From NCBI GenBank assembly GCA_021323165.1, contig JAJTCJ010000059.1, forward strand, positions 1-44,461: a stretch of DNA of 44,461 nt, in the 5' to 3' direction. The position numbers and the translations under genes were made by a program. Shown piece by piece: positions 1-11,486 of this stretch; the first letter of the stretch is position 1; each line of letters starts with the position of its first letter. This DNA is from Bacteroidota bacterium. Lineage in GTDB: Bacteria; Bacteroidota; Bacteroidia; 2-12-FULL-35-15. The notes beneath the pieces were generated by a model. The model was not told the DNA's origin. It ran no database searches and saw nothing but the letters and a program-made list of their open reading frames with translations.

Positions 1-1
1 T

Positions 2-421
2 CACCCGCAATATAATACTCAGGCTTTTGCTTTTCCTTCTAATTTACAAAGCATTGATACATTAGAAATTTTACTTGATGAGATCAAGGAGCAATTTGCT
101 TTATCAGAGCATGTATATAGTTCCATTTGGGTATGTTTAAATGAAGCAATTACGAATGCAATTATTCATGGAAATCAGCAGGATATCACTAAAAAGGTTC
201 ATTTGTCCGTTCAGCTTAAGTGGGACAACTTCATCTGCTTTACAGTAAGAGATGAAGGAGATGGATTTGATCATGATTCCATTCCGGATCCTACGAGCCC
301 TGAGTTAATTGATAAACCTCATGGTAGAGGTATATTTCTAATGAAGAAACTGGCGGATCTTGCATTATATTCGAATCACGGCACTACTGTCGACCTGTAT
401 TTCGATCTTACGAAACCGTAA
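2..421 (+). CDS. ATP-binding anti-sigma-factor-type protein (RsbW/HATPase_c_2-like), 5' end outside window
   Basis: The open frame runs in from the left edge, so the true start is not visible; about 139 residues are present. An N-box (NEAITNAIIHGN), a G1 box (DEGDGFD) and a G2 box (GRGIFLMKKLAD) appear in the order expected of small GHKL ATPases of the RsbW/SpoIIAB serine-kinase type. There is no dimerisation or receiver domain in the visible part. Such proteins usually bind and phosphorylate an anti-anti-sigma (STAS) partner, but no partner is adjacent here. The stop codon overlaps the end of the convergent ribD gene by 14 bases. The fold is secure; the regulatory target is unknown. Confidence 0.85.
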   Translation, partial: HPQYNTQAFAFPSNLQSIDTLEILLDEIKEQFALSEHVYSSIWVCLNEAITNAIIHGNQQDITKKVHLSVQLKWDNFICFTVRDEGDGFDHDSIPDPTSPELIDKPHGRGIFLMKKLADLALYSNHGTTVDLYFDLTKP

Positions 422-1466
422 CCATCGTATTTTTATACGTCAGGAGAATATCTCCGTCAATATCCTCTTTATTGGCTGGTCTGGTGTCTAAAACCGGTGC
501 ATTCACTCCGTTCTCAATTTTTTGCTGTGAAATAAATACGCGGGCTTCATCCCATAATTCATTATTAATAAAGCTGTTGATCAGCTTTGTTCCGCCTTCA
601 ACAATCAGAGACTGTATCTTTCTTTCGTGCAAAGCATCCATAATTTGCGGTAATAATTCTTCATCAAAGTTCAGTTTCTTATATTCAAGATTGATCTCAG
701 ATTTAGAATCTCCCGAAGTGAAGATCAATGTTGGAGTGCTTTTATCAAGAAGGAAATAATTGGAAGGAATTGTCAGGTTCCTGTCTATGGCTATTCGTAA
801 TGGATTCTTCCCGGGAATATTTCTTACAGTTAATTGAGGGTTATCGAATATTGCAGTTCTTTTACCAACGATGATGGCCTGTTCCATGCTTCTCCATGTA
901 TGAGAGAGTTTTAGGGATGAATCGTTCGTTATTTTTAATGGCTTTTCAAAACCTTCTTCATTTCTAAGAATATCAATATATCCGTCAGATGTCTGTGCCC
1001 ATTTAAGGATAATATATGGACGCTTCTTTTCCTGGAAGGTGAAAAATCTTTTATTAAGCTCTCTGCATTCATCTTCAAGAATGCCTGAAGTAACTTTAAT
1101 TCCTGCTTCTTTTAATTTCTTTATTCCGTTACCTGAAACCAGATCAAAAGGATCAACAGTTCCTATTACAACATTTGGTATTTTATGTTTTATGATGAGA
1201 TCCGCACATGGAGGTGTTTTCCCAAAATGAGAGCAGGGTTCAAGATTCACATATAAGGTAGATCTTTCTAAAAGTGTTTTTTCTTCTACAGAACTAATAG
1301 CAACTACTTCTGCATGCGCCTGGCCGTATTTTTCATGATATCCTTTCCCTATGATCTTATCGTCACATACAATCACACAACCTACCATCGGGTTAGGAGC
1401 AACACTGCCTTCACCTTTTTGAGCAAGTTCAAGGCATAACTTCATATATTCTTTTTCTGTTTTCAT
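408..1466 (-). CDS. ribD: Bifunctional diaminohydroxyphosphoribosylaminopyrimidine deaminase / 5-amino-6-(5-phosphoribosylamino)uracil reductase
   Basis: Catalyses the second and third steps of riboflavin synthesis from GTP. The N-terminal deaminase domain has the zinc site: HAE (H51, E53) and PCSHFGKTPPC (C78, C87). The C-terminal reductase domain shows WAQTSDGYI, an HTWRS segment and the LIVEGG motif. A longer frame opens at 1517, but the ATG at 1466 gives the usual family start (a short lead, then EKEYMKLCLELA), and a TACATTTG box lies 8 bases upstream of it. It diverges from prmC. The C-terminus overlaps the convergent upstream gene by 14 bases. The length of 352 residues is normal. Confidence 0.95.
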   Translation of the reverse strand: MKTEKEYMKLCLELAQKGEGSVAPNPMVGCVIVCDDKIIGKGYHEKYGQAHAEVVAISSVEEKTLLERSTLYVNLEPCSHFGKTPPCADLIIKHKIPNVVIGTVDPFDLVSGNGIKKLKEAGIKVTSGILEDECRELNKRFFTFQEKKRPYIILKWAQTSDGYIDILRNEEGFEKPLKITNDSSLKLSHTWRSMEQAIIVGKRTAIFDNPQLTVRNIPGKNPLRIAIDRNLTIPSNYFLLDKSTPTLIFTSGDSKSEINLEYKKLNFDEELLPQIMDALHERKIQSLIVEGGTKLINSFINNELWDEARVFISQQKIENGVNAPVLDTRPANKEDIDGDILLTYKNTMVTVS

Positions 1467-1474
1467 AATTAGTG

Positions 1475-1482
1475 CAAATGTA
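1475..1482 (-). promoter_or_regulatory. Bacteroidota-type -7 box for ribD
   Basis: TACATTTG on the minus strand matches the Bacteroidota sigma-A consensus TAnnTTTG. It ends 8 bases before the chosen ribD ATG, so the transcript would have almost no leader. No convincing -33 TTTG is present. Confidence 0.5.
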
Positions 1483-1502
1483 CTAAAACCCACATGTATT
1501 AT

Positions 1503-1510
1503 TAACTTTG
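1503..1510 (+). promoter_or_regulatory. Bacteroidota-type -7 box for prmC
   Basis: TAACTTTG matches TAnnTTTG and lies 25 bases upstream of the prmC TTG start. With the ribD box on the other strand it makes a compact divergent promoter region. A two-codon ATG AAA TAA mini-frame (1522-1530) sits between this box and the TTG start. Confidence 0.5.
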
Positions 1511-1535
1511 TGGCCATAATTATGAAATAACTATT

Positions 1536-2411
1536 TTGAAAATAGCCTCAAATAAAATAAAAGATATTGTTCGTTTTTTTAAGGATGAACTGGAAGAGAT
1601 TTATGATGCCGGTGAATTAGAAACAATGATCAGGTATTGTGTGGAAGAATTTTGTGGTATCAGATCTTTCAGTATTCTTAGAAATGCAGAAGATACGGTG
1701 AGTGAGTCTGAATTGCTGCGTTTTAACTTTGCGGTGAAAGATCTTAAAAAAGAAAAACCTTTACAATACGTTCTCGGCAAAGCTGATTTTTACGGATTGA
1801 AATTCATTGTGAATGAAAATGTTCTTATTCCAAGACCGGAAACCGAAGAGCTTGTTCAGCTTGTTATTTCTGATTTAAGATCTTCTTTCGATTTAAATGA
1901 TCTAACAGTTCTTGACATAGGTACCGGCAGCGGTTGCATTCCTATAACCATCAAACACAAACTTCCTTCTGTTGATTTGTATGCAATGGATATATCTGAA
2001 TCAGCTCTTGACATTGCCGAAAAAAATGCTGTTTTGAATGAGGCTTCTGTTAATTTTTTTCGTGATGATATTCTTGATCCTGATTATTTAAGAGGAGCAG
2101 GTAATTACGATGTGATAACAAGTAATCCTCCTTATATCAGGATCTCAGAGAAAAACTCCATGCATCCTAATGTGCTTGATTATGAACCACACCTGGCATT
2201 ATTTGTTGAAAATGATGATGCATTATTGTTCTACCGAAAGATCGCGGAATATGCTAAAAAAAAACTCAAACCGGGAGGAATGATCTATTTTGAGATCAAT
2301 GCTGCGCTTGGCCCTGAAACCAAACTTCTGATTGAAGAAAATGGCTTTAAAAATGTCATCCTAATTAAGGACATAAATAATAAAAATCGTATCTTGCGTG
2401 GTAGGCTATGA
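1536..2411 (+). CDS. prmC: Peptide chain release factor N5-glutamine methyltransferase
   Basis: Methylates the glutamine of the GGQ motif in release factors, using S-adenosylmethionine. An N-terminal helical domain precedes a Rossmann methyltransferase domain with SAM motif I (VLDIGTGSGCIPI) and the catalytic NPPY (N197). The start is TTG: no in-frame ATG exists between the upstream stop at 1503 and this codon, and the following residues (MKIASNKIKDIV) are a plausible N-terminus. The length of 291 residues is typical. Confidence 0.95.
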   Translation: MKIASNKIKDIVRFFKDELEEIYDAGELETMIRYCVEEFCGIRSFSILRNAEDTVSESELLRFNFAVKDLKKEKPLQYVLGKADFYGLKFIVNENVLIPRPETEELVQLVISDLRSSFDLNDLTVLDIGTGSGCIPITIKHKLPSVDLYAMDISESALDIAEKNAVLNEASVNFFRDDILDPDYLRGAGNYDVITSNPPYIRISEKNSMHPNVLDYEPHLALFVENDDALLFYRKIAEYAKKKLKPGGMIYFEINAALGPETKLLIEENGFKNVILIKDINNKNRILRGRL

Positions 2412-2455
2412 GTGTAATTAGTAAGTAAGTCATCCCTGTATCTTATATAATCTTT

Positions 2456-3247
2456 ATGAAAAAAACAGTTTTTGTTACACTAAATTTATTCCTTTTTTTT
2501 ACCTTAAAATCACAAAATGTTTCTGATTTTGAGTTTGCTCCGGTTAATGTAGGTGGTAAAGCTGAATTTAAAAGAGTTTTTGAACAGGAGTTAATTTACC
2601 CGAAAGCTTCCCTTGCAAAAAAAGTAGATGGAAAAGTAACAATATCATTTGTTGTAAATAAAGACAGTACGGTGCATGATATAAGAGTTAAAGAATCTCC
2701 TTCCACTGATCTCGCCAAGGAGGCATTGAGGATCTTCAAATTATATCAATGGGTTCCTGCAACTAAAGAAGGCGAATATGTTCAGGCTGCAACATATATT
2801 AACTTTAATTTCGATTCGGGAAAGTATAAACGCATTTGCAAGGAAAGAGGCTTTACCAATTTCAAATATCTTCCTAAAATGAAACCCGATACTTCAATGA
2901 TCATTTATAAAACGGCTGATCAGATGCCGATGTATCAGAAGGGTACTTTTGCATTGCAGGATTTTATTAAAGAAAATCTTGAATATCCCCGTCAAGCTCA
3001 GTTATCCAATATTCAGGGTACTGTAATAGTTCGCTTTGTTGTTGAGCCCAGCGGACTTCCAACAAATATAGGAATAGAAAAATCAGTGGGCGGAGGATGT
3101 GATCAGGAAGCTGAAAGGATCATACAGATGATAAAGTGGTATCCTGCTAAAATTGGTAATACATTGGTAAGAGCTCAAATGACTTTCCCGATATACTTTG
3201 TATTGAATGAAGATTTCAAAGACAATAGTGCGGGTGAGCAAAAATAG
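2456..3247 (+). CDS. Secreted protein with two TonB C-terminal domains
   Basis: A signal peptide (about residues 1-20, ending near LKSQ) is followed by two TonB_C-like domains, roughly residues 25-117 and 150-253. Each carries the YP(K/R)xA...GxVxxxFVV pattern and a late W-(V/Y)-PA segment. A classical TonB has an N-terminal membrane anchor and a proline-rich spanner; this protein has neither, so it is more likely periplasmic or lipid-free cell-envelope than a motor-coupled TonB. It lies between prmC and ligA on the same strand with gaps of 44 and 67 bases. The exact role is unknown. Confidence 0.8.
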   Translation: MKKTVFVTLNLFLFFTLKSQNVSDFEFAPVNVGGKAEFKRVFEQELIYPKASLAKKVDGKVTISFVVNKDSTVHDIRVKESPSTDLAKEALRIFKLYQWVPATKEGEYVQAATYINFNFDSGKYKRICKERGFTNFKYLPKMKPDTSMIIYKTADQMPMYQKGTFALQDFIKENLEYPRQAQLSNIQGTVIVRFVVEPSGLPTNIGIEKSVGGGCDQEAERIIQMIKWYPAKIGNTLVRAQMTFPIYFVLNEDFKDNSAGEQK

Positions 3248-3305
3248 TTAGGAGTCGGGAGAGCTAGGCTGAATTGTGTTTGAATTTGGTATCTGAAATT
3301 TTTGA

Positions 3306-5360
<2,055 letters not shown>

Positions 5361-5364
5361 AATT

Positions 5365-5931
5365 ATGAGTTTGATCAAAAAGATAAAGCAGCTTTTTGCT
5401 GATAATACAATAAAGGATCAGTTAAGCACAAAACGGATGATGGGCCCTAACAGGTTCAGTTTTGTGGGTGTAAGGACAGTCGGGATCCTGTTCGATGCTT
5501 CTAATACTGAAGATTATGAACTTGTAAAAAGATATGTTGTGTATCTTCGTGAACATGCAAAAAAAGTAAAAGTGATTGGTTACTTCAGTTCTAAGGAGAT
5601 TCCTGCATTTACTTATTCAAAACTTGAATATGATTTTTTTTCATCAAAAGAAACAAACTGGTTTGGGAAGCCAACCACACATATTATAGATAATTTCATT
5701 GAAGAGAATTATGACTTGCTGATCGATCTTAATATTCATGATCATTTTTCTTTGAAATATATTTCAGCTTTATCTAAGGCGAAATTCAAGGTTGGTAAGT
5801 ACAAAGAAGATGATGAGAATATTTACGATATGATGATAGATGCGGATAATACTCAAACTTTAAAATATTTTTTGAGGCAGGTTGATACTTATATTTCTAT
5901 GATGAATAAACCTGAAGTTAGTCTTAATTAA
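5365..5931 (+). CDS. DUF6913-like conserved protein
   Basis: A soluble 188-residue protein without a signal peptide or membrane segment. It resembles the uncharacterised DUF6913 family of Bacteroidota: a short basic N-terminus, an alpha/beta region starting near VRTVGILFDAS, and the motif DLLIDLN about two thirds along. It starts 4 bases after the ligA stop and ends 10 bases before the GlmU-like gene, so it is probably co-transcribed with ligA. No catalytic residues can be named. The family assignment is from memory of the pattern and is moderately sure. Confidence 0.65.
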   Translation: MSLIKKIKQLFADNTIKDQLSTKRMMGPNRFSFVGVRTVGILFDASNTEDYELVKRYVVYLREHAKKVKVIGYFSSKEIPAFTYSKLEYDFFSSKETNWFGKPTTHIIDNFIEENYDLLIDLNIHDHFSLKYISALSKAKFKVGKYKEDDENIYDMMIDADNTQTLKYFLRQVDTYISMMNKPEVSLN

Positions 5932-5941
5932 AACCCGACTT

Positions 5942-7126
5942 ATGAATTATATCTTATTTGACGATAATACACGAAACAATATGCTGCCCCTGACATTTAC
6001 CCGTCCGGTCGCAGATATCAGAATCGGGATTTTAACTATCCGCGAAAAATGGGAAAAAGTTCTGAAAACTGAAACTTCAACTTTCACTCAAGAATATCTC
6101 AGAAAAAAGTTTCCTTTAGAATTCGCTATAGATACTGATAACCTGTGGATCAACGGATCATTTTGTCCGAATGAAAAATTGCTTGAAGAGATAAATCTCC
6201 TGCAGCCTTATCATGCATTGCTTTCAGGAAATAGCGTAATTGCGGCAAATACAGGGGCAGATAAAGATTTTAATATTTCATTAAATGAAAAGTATATACG
6301 TTTTGAATCACATGCAAAAGCAATGCATGTTGCAAATCCCTGGGATATATTTTCAAAGAATGGAGAAGCTATCCAGGCAGATTTTGATCTCATCACAAAA
6401 GGACGAATTTCCCTTGCTATTAGCTCAACCAATCAGGTAATCGGAATGGAGAACATCTTTGTAGAAGAAGGTGCTAAGGTTCAGTGTTCTATCTTGAATG
6501 CTTCAACAGGCCCTATTTATATTGGAAAGGATGCTGAAGTAATGGAAGGTTCAATAATCCGCGGGCCATTTTCACTTGGAGAGCATTCTGCATTAAAGCT
6601 TGGTGCTAAGATATATGGTCCTACTACGATAGGTCCTCATTGTAAAGTGGGAGGAGAAGTTAATAACTCTGTGATTTTTGGTTATTCAAACAAAGCTCAT
6701 GACGGTTTTCTTGGTAATTCAGTTCTTGGTGAGTGGTGTAATATTGGTGCCGACAGTAATAATTCTAATCTTAAGAATAATTATGCTGAAGTAAAGCTCT
6801 GGAATTATGAAAAAGAAAGGTTTGTGAATACCGGACTTACATTCTGCGGGCTTATCATGGGTGATCACAGTAAATGTGGAATAAATACAATGTTCAATAC
6901 AGGAACTGTTGTTGGCGTAAATGCCAATATTTTTGGTTCCGGTTTTCCACGCAATTTCGTTCCTTCATTTTCATGGGGCGGAGCGGCCGGATTTACAACA
7001 TATAAAGTGAAAGATGCCTTTGACGTTGCAAGCCGTGTATTCGAACGAAGAAGCTTACAATTTGATGAAACTGAGCAGGAGATCCTTTCGCATGTATTTG
7101 AATTAACAGAAAAATACAGGAAGTAG
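5942..7126 (+). CDS. GlmU-like nucleotidyltransferase / hexapeptide acyltransferase (alternative GlmU family)
   Basis: The N-terminus (MNYILFDDNTRNNMLPLTFT, then RPVADIRIG) matches the Bacteroidota alternative GlmU family (the TIGR03991 type), thought to replace GlmU in making UDP-N-acetylglucosamine. From about residue 170 it carries hexapeptide repeats of a left-handed beta-helix (for example IGKDAEVMEGSIIRGP and GPTTIGPHCKVGGEV), ending with the NFVPSFSWGG loop. Length 394 residues. It is the last gene of the ligA group, and its TAG stop is also the first three bases of a dispersed repeat. Substrate assignment is inference from the family. Confidence 0.85.
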   Translation: MNYILFDDNTRNNMLPLTFTRPVADIRIGILTIREKWEKVLKTETSTFTQEYLRKKFPLEFAIDTDNLWINGSFCPNEKLLEEINLLQPYHALLSGNSVIAANTGADKDFNISLNEKYIRFESHAKAMHVANPWDIFSKNGEAIQADFDLITKGRISLAISSTNQVIGMENIFVEEGAKVQCSILNASTGPIYIGKDAEVMEGSIIRGPFSLGEHSALKLGAKIYGPTTIGPHCKVGGEVNNSVIFGYSNKAHDGFLGNSVLGEWCNIGADSNNSNLKNNYAEVKLWNYEKERFVNTGLTFCGLIMGDHSKCGINTMFNTGTVVGVNANIFGSGFPRNFVPSFSWGGAAGFTTYKVKDAFDVASRVFERRSLQFDETEQEILSHVFELTEKYRK

Positions 7127-7160
7127 TTGTGTGGTTATTAGTGATTAGTTATTAGTTTGG
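7124..7160 (+). repeat. TTATTAGTTATT-type dispersed repeat (family R1), copy 1
   Basis: An AT-rich block of TTATTAG/TTAGTTATT units that begins exactly at the TAG stop of the preceding gene. Related copies are at 23701-23745(-), 30598-30637, 31036-31068(-), 32201-32228, 40398-40439(-) and 44093-44132(-). Confidence 0.6.
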
Positions 7161-7246
7161 AGACGGGGAACCTTAACATGAGAACAAACAAAAAGCATAG
7201 GTGAAAAATGAACAATAACGCATAAACGTTTTGCATTAACAAAAAA

Positions 7247-7326
7247 ACTTTGCGACTTAGCGTCTTTGCGGTTAAAAAAATAATAACACTGTTATAGCGC
7301 CTTCGTGTCTTAGCGGTAAAAAAAAA
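7247..7326 (+). repeat. CTTTGCG...GGTTAAA dispersed repeat (family R2), two copies
   Basis: Two successive copies of a short intergenic repeat: 7247-7280 (ACTTTGCGACTTAGCG then TCTTTGCGGTTAAA) and 7297-7326 (GCGCCTTCGTGTCTTAGCGG then TAAA). Both end in a long A run. Diverged copies are at 20057-20100 and, reversed, at 36891-36919. The second copy runs into the start region of the small membrane-protein gene. Confidence 0.6.
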
Positions 7327-7333
7327 AGAAATT

Positions 7334-7558
7334 ATGGGATTTTCAGTTACAGAAATAATAGGTTACATAGGTTCTTTAGGAATTCTATTGTCGTTTTTAA
7401 TGAAGGATATGAATCGCTTACGAATAGTGAATACTATAGGGTGTGCTTTCTTTGTGATGTATGGAGTTCTTCTTCATTCAGTTCCTGTGGTTGTCACCAA
7501 CGGGATCATCATTTGCATAAATGTGTTTTATTTATTGAGATCAAAAGATCCTTCATAG
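7334..7558 (+). CDS. Small membrane protein, YgjV-like
   Basis: A 74-residue hydrophobic protein with two to three membrane segments (about residues 8-22, 31-48 and 50-68) separated by a short basic loop (KDMNRLRI). The pattern (EIIGYIGSLGILLSFLMKDM) resembles the N-terminal half of the Imp-YgjV inner-membrane family, which often occurs as short stand-alone genes in Bacteroidota. The function is unknown. It lies directly behind two copies of the R2 repeat and has no clear promoter box. Confidence 0.6.
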   Translation: MGFSVTEIIGYIGSLGILLSFLMKDMNRLRIVNTIGCAFFVMYGVLLHSVPVVVTNGIIICINVFYLLRSKDPS

Positions 7559-7575
7559 GTGTGATCAGAGCCGCG

Positions 7576-7613
7576 TGCCAATTTGTCCTTTTTTTTCATT
7601 GGCATATTCATTG
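7576..7613 (+). promoter_or_regulatory. TGCCAAT/ATTGGCA inverted repeat upstream of lon
   Basis: Perfect 7-base arms TGCCAAT (7576-7582) and ATTGGCA (7598-7604) flank a T-rich loop, about 55 bases before the lon ATG. The right arm continues as TGGCATATTCATTGA, which partly resembles a sigma-54 -24/-12 element (TGGCAC-N5-TTGC) but lacks the final C. It could be a repressor site or an alternative-sigma promoter for a heat-responsive gene; neither is proven. Confidence 0.35.
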
Positions 7614-7660
7614 AAAAAGGGTTGTGACTAAAATTATAATAGAATTAATACTCTCCATAT

Positions 7661-10150
7661 ATGACAGATAATTTTGATTTGAATGGCTTATCGCCACTGC
7701 TTCGTGAGAACATAATGGATGAAGAGACCGAGTTTATTCCTTTGCTTTCTTCGGAAGATGAGGACCAGATGAATTCAGAGAATGTTCCTGCTGAATTGTC
7801 AATTTTGCCTTTACGCAATACTGTTCTTTTCCCTGGTGTGGTTATTCCTATCACCGTTGGCAGGGATAAATCAATAAATCTTATAAAAGACGCTTATAAA
7901 GGTGATAAGACGATTGGTGTTGTTTCTCAAAAGAATGATTCAATTGAGGATCCCACGATTGATGATCTTAATAAGATAGGTACAGTTGCACATATTATCA
8001 AAATGTTGAGAATGCCTGATGGTAATACTACTGTTATCATTCAAGGGAAAAGAAGATTTGAGCTGAATCAGATCAAGCAAACTGAACCTTACATTAAAGC
8101 TTCGATAACAGCTTTTGCTGAAGTAAGACCGGAAAAAGACAACAAAGAATTTCAGGCCCTTGTTTCCTCATTAAAAGACCTTGCTCTTAAGATCATTAAA
8201 GAAAGTCCACAAATTCCGAGCGAAGCAGGTTTTGCATTAAAGAACATCGAAAGTCCTTCATTCCTCGTGAATTTCATCTCTTCCAATATGAATGCTCCGG
8301 TTGCGGAAAAGCAGGCGATGCTTGAAGTAGCGGATCTTTCATCGCGTGCAACAATTGTTCTTGCAAACCTTACCAAAGAATTGCAGATGCTTGAGCTGAA
8401 GAATCAGATCCAGTCGAAAGTGAAAGTGGATCTCGATAAGCAGCAGCGCGATTATTTTTTACATCAGCAGTTAAAAACCATCCAGGAAGAGCTTGGTGAA
8501 AATAATTTTGCACAGGATATCAAAGAGATGCGTGCAAAGGCTAAGGATAAGAAATGGAGCAAAGAAGTTTCACAGGCATTTGAAAAAGCGATAACAAAGC
8601 TTGAGAGAATGAATCCGAACGCTGCTGAATATTCTATCCAGACAAACTATCTCGAAGTGTTACTTGATCTTCCCTGGGATGAAAAGACACAGGATAATTT
8701 TGATCTGAAAAGAGCGGAAAAGGTTCTAAATAAAGATCATTTCGGAATGGATAAGGTGAAGGAACGTATCCTGGAGCACCTTGCTGTACTGAAATTAAAA
8801 GGTAATATGAAATCTCCTATTATCTGTTTGTACGGTCCTCCGGGTGTTGGTAAAACATCTCTTGGTAAAAGCATCGCGGAAAGCCTGGGACGTAAATACG
8901 TTCGTATGAGTCTGGGTGGATTGCGTGATGAAGCGGAGATACGCGGACATCGTAAAACCTATATTGGAGCTTTACCAGGTCGAGTTTTACAGAATATTAA
9001 AAAAGCAGGAAGTTCAAATCCGGTCTTTATATTGGATGAGATTGATAAGGTGGGTAACGATTTTCATGGTGATCCTTCATCAGCTTTGCTTGAAGTATTG
9101 GATCCGGAACAGAATAATGCGTTCTATGATAATTATGTAGAAATGGATTATGACCTTTCAAATGTTATGTTCATTGCTACAGCCAATTCTTTAAGCACTA
9201 TTCAGCCAGCTTTGCGCGACAGAATGGAGATCATTGAGATCACAGGATATACAACTGAGGAAAAGATCGAAATAGCAAAGAGGCATTTATTACCAAAACA
9301 GCTTGGGGAACAGGGTGTTAAAAAGGATCAGCTTACTCTTGATAAAAAGCTTATCGAATACATCATTGAAAATTACACAAGAGAAAGCGGTGTACGCGGA
9401 TTGGAAAAAGTGATCGCAAAAGTGGTGAGGAACACTGCGAAATCAATTGCAATGGATCAGAAATACAATGTGATCGTTACAGAAAAAGACTTGACTAAGA
9501 TCCTTGGACCTGCGCATGAAAAGGATCGTTATCAAGGAAATGATGTTGCCGGAGTTGTAACAGGTTTGGCATGGACATCAGTTGGAGGAGACATCCTTTT
9601 TATTGAAAGCAGTCTTACAAAAGGTAACGGAAAACTAACACTCACAGGAAATCTTGGTGATGTTATGAAAGAGTCAGCTATAATCGCGCTTGAGTATTTG
9701 AAATCACACAGTTCGTTTTTAGGACTAAAACCGGAGATCTTTGATCAGTGGAATGTTCATATTCACGTACCTGAAGGAGCTACACCAAAAGATGGCCCAA
9801 GTGCCGGTATTACTATGCTTACCGCTTTGGCTTCTGCATTTACACAAAGAAAAGTGAAACCGCATTTGGCAATGACAGGTGAAATAACCCTTCGTGGAAG
9901 AGTTCTGCCTGTTGGCGGAATAAAAGAAAAGATCCTTGCTGCTAAACGTGCAGGAATTAAAGAGATCATTCTGAGTGTTGATAATAAAAAAGATATTCTT
10001 GATATCAAAGCTGATTATCTCAAAGGATTGAAATTTATTTACATTGAAAAAATGATAGATGTTGTTAAGCAGGCTCTTCTTAAAGAAAAAGTGCAGGATC
10101 CTATCGATTTTAATGTGAAAGTGATCGAGAAAGAAAAAAATATTAAATAG
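7661..10150 (+). CDS. lon: ATP-dependent protease Lon (LonA type)
   Basis: Degrades damaged and regulatory proteins in the cytoplasm. Domains in order: an N-terminal LON substrate-binding domain (about residues 45-240), a central coiled region, an AAA+ ATPase with Walker [10 protein letters not shown] (around residue 392) and Walker B FILDEIDK, and a C-terminal Ser-Lys protease with PKDGPSAG (Ser714) and PVGGIKEK (Lys755). The 829 residues cover all family domains. There is an inverted repeat upstream and a rho-independent terminator just downstream, so it is probably a single-gene transcript. Confidence 0.98.
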   Translation: MTDNFDLNGLSPLLRENIMDEETEFIPLLSSEDEDQMNSENVPAELSILPLRNTVLFPGVVIPITVGRDKSINLIKDAYKGDKTIGVVSQKNDSIEDPTIDDLNKIGTVAHIIKMLRMPDGNTTVIIQGKRRFELNQIKQTEPYIKASITAFAEVRPEKDNKEFQALVSSLKDLALKIIKESPQIPSEAGFALKNIESPSFLVNFISSNMNAPVAEKQAMLEVADLSSRATIVLANLTKELQMLELKNQIQSKVKVDLDKQQRDYFLHQQLKTIQEELGENNFAQDIKEMRAKAKDKKWSKEVSQAFEKAITKLERMNPNAAEYSIQTNYLEVLLDLPWDEKTQDNFDLKRAEKVLNKDHFGMDKVKERILEHLAVLKLKGNMKSPIICLYGPPGVGKTSLGKSIAESLGRKYVRMSLGGLRDEAEIRGHRKTYIGALPGRVLQNIKKAGSSNPVFILDEIDKVGNDFHGDPSSALLEVLDPEQNNAFYDNYVEMDYDLSNVMFIATANSLSTIQPALRDRMEIIEITGYTTEEKIEIAKRHLLPKQLGEQGVKKDQLTLDKKLIEYIIENYTRESGVRGLEKVIAKVVRNTAKSIAMDQKYNVIVTEKDLTKILGPAHEKDRYQGNDVAGVVTGLAWTSVGGDILFIESSLTKGNGKLTLTGNLGDVMKESAIIALEYLKSHSSFLGLKPEIFDQWNVHIHVPEGATPKDGPSAGITMLTALASAFTQRKVKPHLAMTGEITLRGRVLPVGGIKEKILAAKRAGIKEIILSVDNKKDILDIKADYLKGLKFIYIEKMIDVVKQALLKEKVQDPIDFNVKVIEKEKNIK

Positions 10151-10173
10151 GCAATTGAATAATTGATAATAAT

Positions 10174-10209
10174 AAACACTTGAGTTCAGAAAGCTCAGGT
10201 GTTTTTATT
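10174..10209 (+). terminator. Rho-independent terminator after lon
   Basis: AAACACTTGAG (10174-10184) pairs with CTCAGGTGTTT (10194-10204), with one G-T pair and a 9-base loop, followed by a T-rich run. It starts 24 bases after the lon stop. Confidence 0.8.
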
Positions 10210-10297
10210 TTCTGTTCCCTAAATCAATCACCTAATCAGCGATTTAACTGACCAGCAATATTTTTTCCCTTTTCCCGTTCAAGACCCGGAATAATTT

Positions 10298-10305
10298 TAA
10301 CTTTG
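10298..10305 (+). promoter_or_regulatory. Bacteroidota-type -7 box for porQ
   Basis: TAACTTTG matches TAnnTTTG and ends 5 bases before the porQ ATG, implying a leaderless or nearly leaderless mRNA. The -33 region lacks a clear TTTG. Confidence 0.5.
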
Positions 10306-10310
10306 TAAGG

Positions 10311-11486
10311 ATGAATGTAAAAAAGATACTCTTTGTTTTTACTCTTCTTTTGTTAAGCCTTGTTTCCACAGCTCAGGTTGGAGGAAACAATACATATGAA
10401 TTCCTTAATCTTCCTATTTCAGCCAGGGTCAGTGCCCTTGGAGGAAATCTCCTTACCGCCAGAGATGGAGATTTAAATGTCTCGCTTGTTAACCCTGCTT
10501 TACTTTCTGATTCAATGGATAATAATGTAGCCTTAAGCTATATCAACTATTTTCAGGATGTTAACTATGGTTATGCCGCTTATGCTAAAAAGTTTAAGCA
10601 GATAGGTGTTATCAGTGCCGGTATCCAATACCTTGATTACGGTAAATTCATTCGGGCTGATGAGATCGGGAATACCGATGGAACCTTTTCTGCTAATGAG
10701 ATGAGTTTTAATATTTCTTATGCAAGATCGATACTGGATTCTAATTTCACTGTCGGAGCTACTTTAAAGACTATTTATTCTCATCTTGAATCATATACTT
10801 CCTGGGGATCTGCTCTTGATCTGGGTGCTGTCTATGTTCGCCCGAAACGTGGTTGGTCTGCAGCAGTTGTGATAAAGAACCTTGGCCGTCAGTGGAGTAC
10901 TTATGCAGGTACAAGAGAAAAGCTGCCATTTGAAGTTCAGCTTGGACTTTCAATGAAACCGAAACATGTACCTTTCAGATTATCACTTGTATATGAGAAT
11001 CTTGAAAAATGGGATCTGACATATACCGATCCTGCAAACCTGCCTTTAACAGAGGATCCTCTTACTGGTGAACCCATTAAACAAAATAAATATAAACAAT
11101 GGGGTGATAAATTTATGCGTCATCTTGTAATTGGCGGAGAGTTCATCATCACAAAGAATTTTTTCTTACGGGGTGGTTACAATTATCAGCATCGTAAGGA
11201 ATTAAAGGTTCCTGAAAAACGCGGAATGACAGGATTCTCTTTTGGTTTTGGGTTTAGAGTTTATAAGTTTCATTTTAGCTATGCAAGAGCGGTTTATCAT
11301 CTCGCAGGAGCATCAAATAATTTTTCTATTAGTTTTAATCTGAATAGTTTCGCTAAGAAAAGATTTAGTTCTCCTGCAGCTTCTCCTGAAACCCCAGTGC
11401 CAGCTCCAACCGCAGAACCTACGACTGCTCCGGCACCAACGCCAGCACCTGTTCCTGAGTCCGTTCCGGAATCTTCACCAAATTAA
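10311..11486 (+). CDS. porQ: Type IX secretion system outer-membrane protein PorQ, with Pro/Ala-rich C-terminal tail
   Basis: A signal peptide (about residues 1-21, ending TAQ) is followed by the PorQ signature VGGNNTYEFLNLPISARVSA and a FadL/PorV-like beta-barrel. PorQ is needed, with other Por proteins, for moving and attaching type IX cargo at the outer membrane. cmk follows on the same strand, a pairing I know from other Bacteroidota. Odd feature: after the last barrel strand (about residue 350) there is a tail of about 35 residues rich in Pro, Ala, Thr and Glu, which makes the protein longer than I expect for the family. Confidence 0.85.
   Translation: MNVKKILFVFTLLLLSLVSTAQVGGNNTYEFLNLPISARVSALGGNLLTARDGDLNVSLVNPALLSDSMDNNVALSYINYFQDVNYGYAAYAKKFKQIGVISAGIQYLDYGKFIRADEIGNTDGTFSANEMSFNISYARSILDSNFTVGATLKTIYSHLESYTSWGSALDLGAVYVRPKRGWSAAVVIKNLGRQWSTYAGTREKLPFEVQLGLSMKPKHVPFRLSLVYENLEKWDLTYTDPANLPLTEDPLTGEPIKQNKYKQWGDKFMRHLVIGGEFIITKNFFLRGGYNYQHRKELKVPEKRGMTGFSFGFGFRVYKFHFSYARAVYHLAGASNNFSISFNLNSFAKKRFSSPAASPETPVPAPTAEPTTAPAPTPAPVPESVPESSPN

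Noticed and set aside
2-421. Link between the RsbW-like ATPase at the left edge and the STAS-like protein at 17973 as one partner-switching locus
   Set aside because: They are 17 kb apart with unrelated genes between them; there is no evidence of a link beyond general family knowledge.
7247-7326. Possible CRISPR array or tandem tRNA remnants
   Set aside because: Only two diverged copies, no regular spacers, no cas genes and no cloverleaf.
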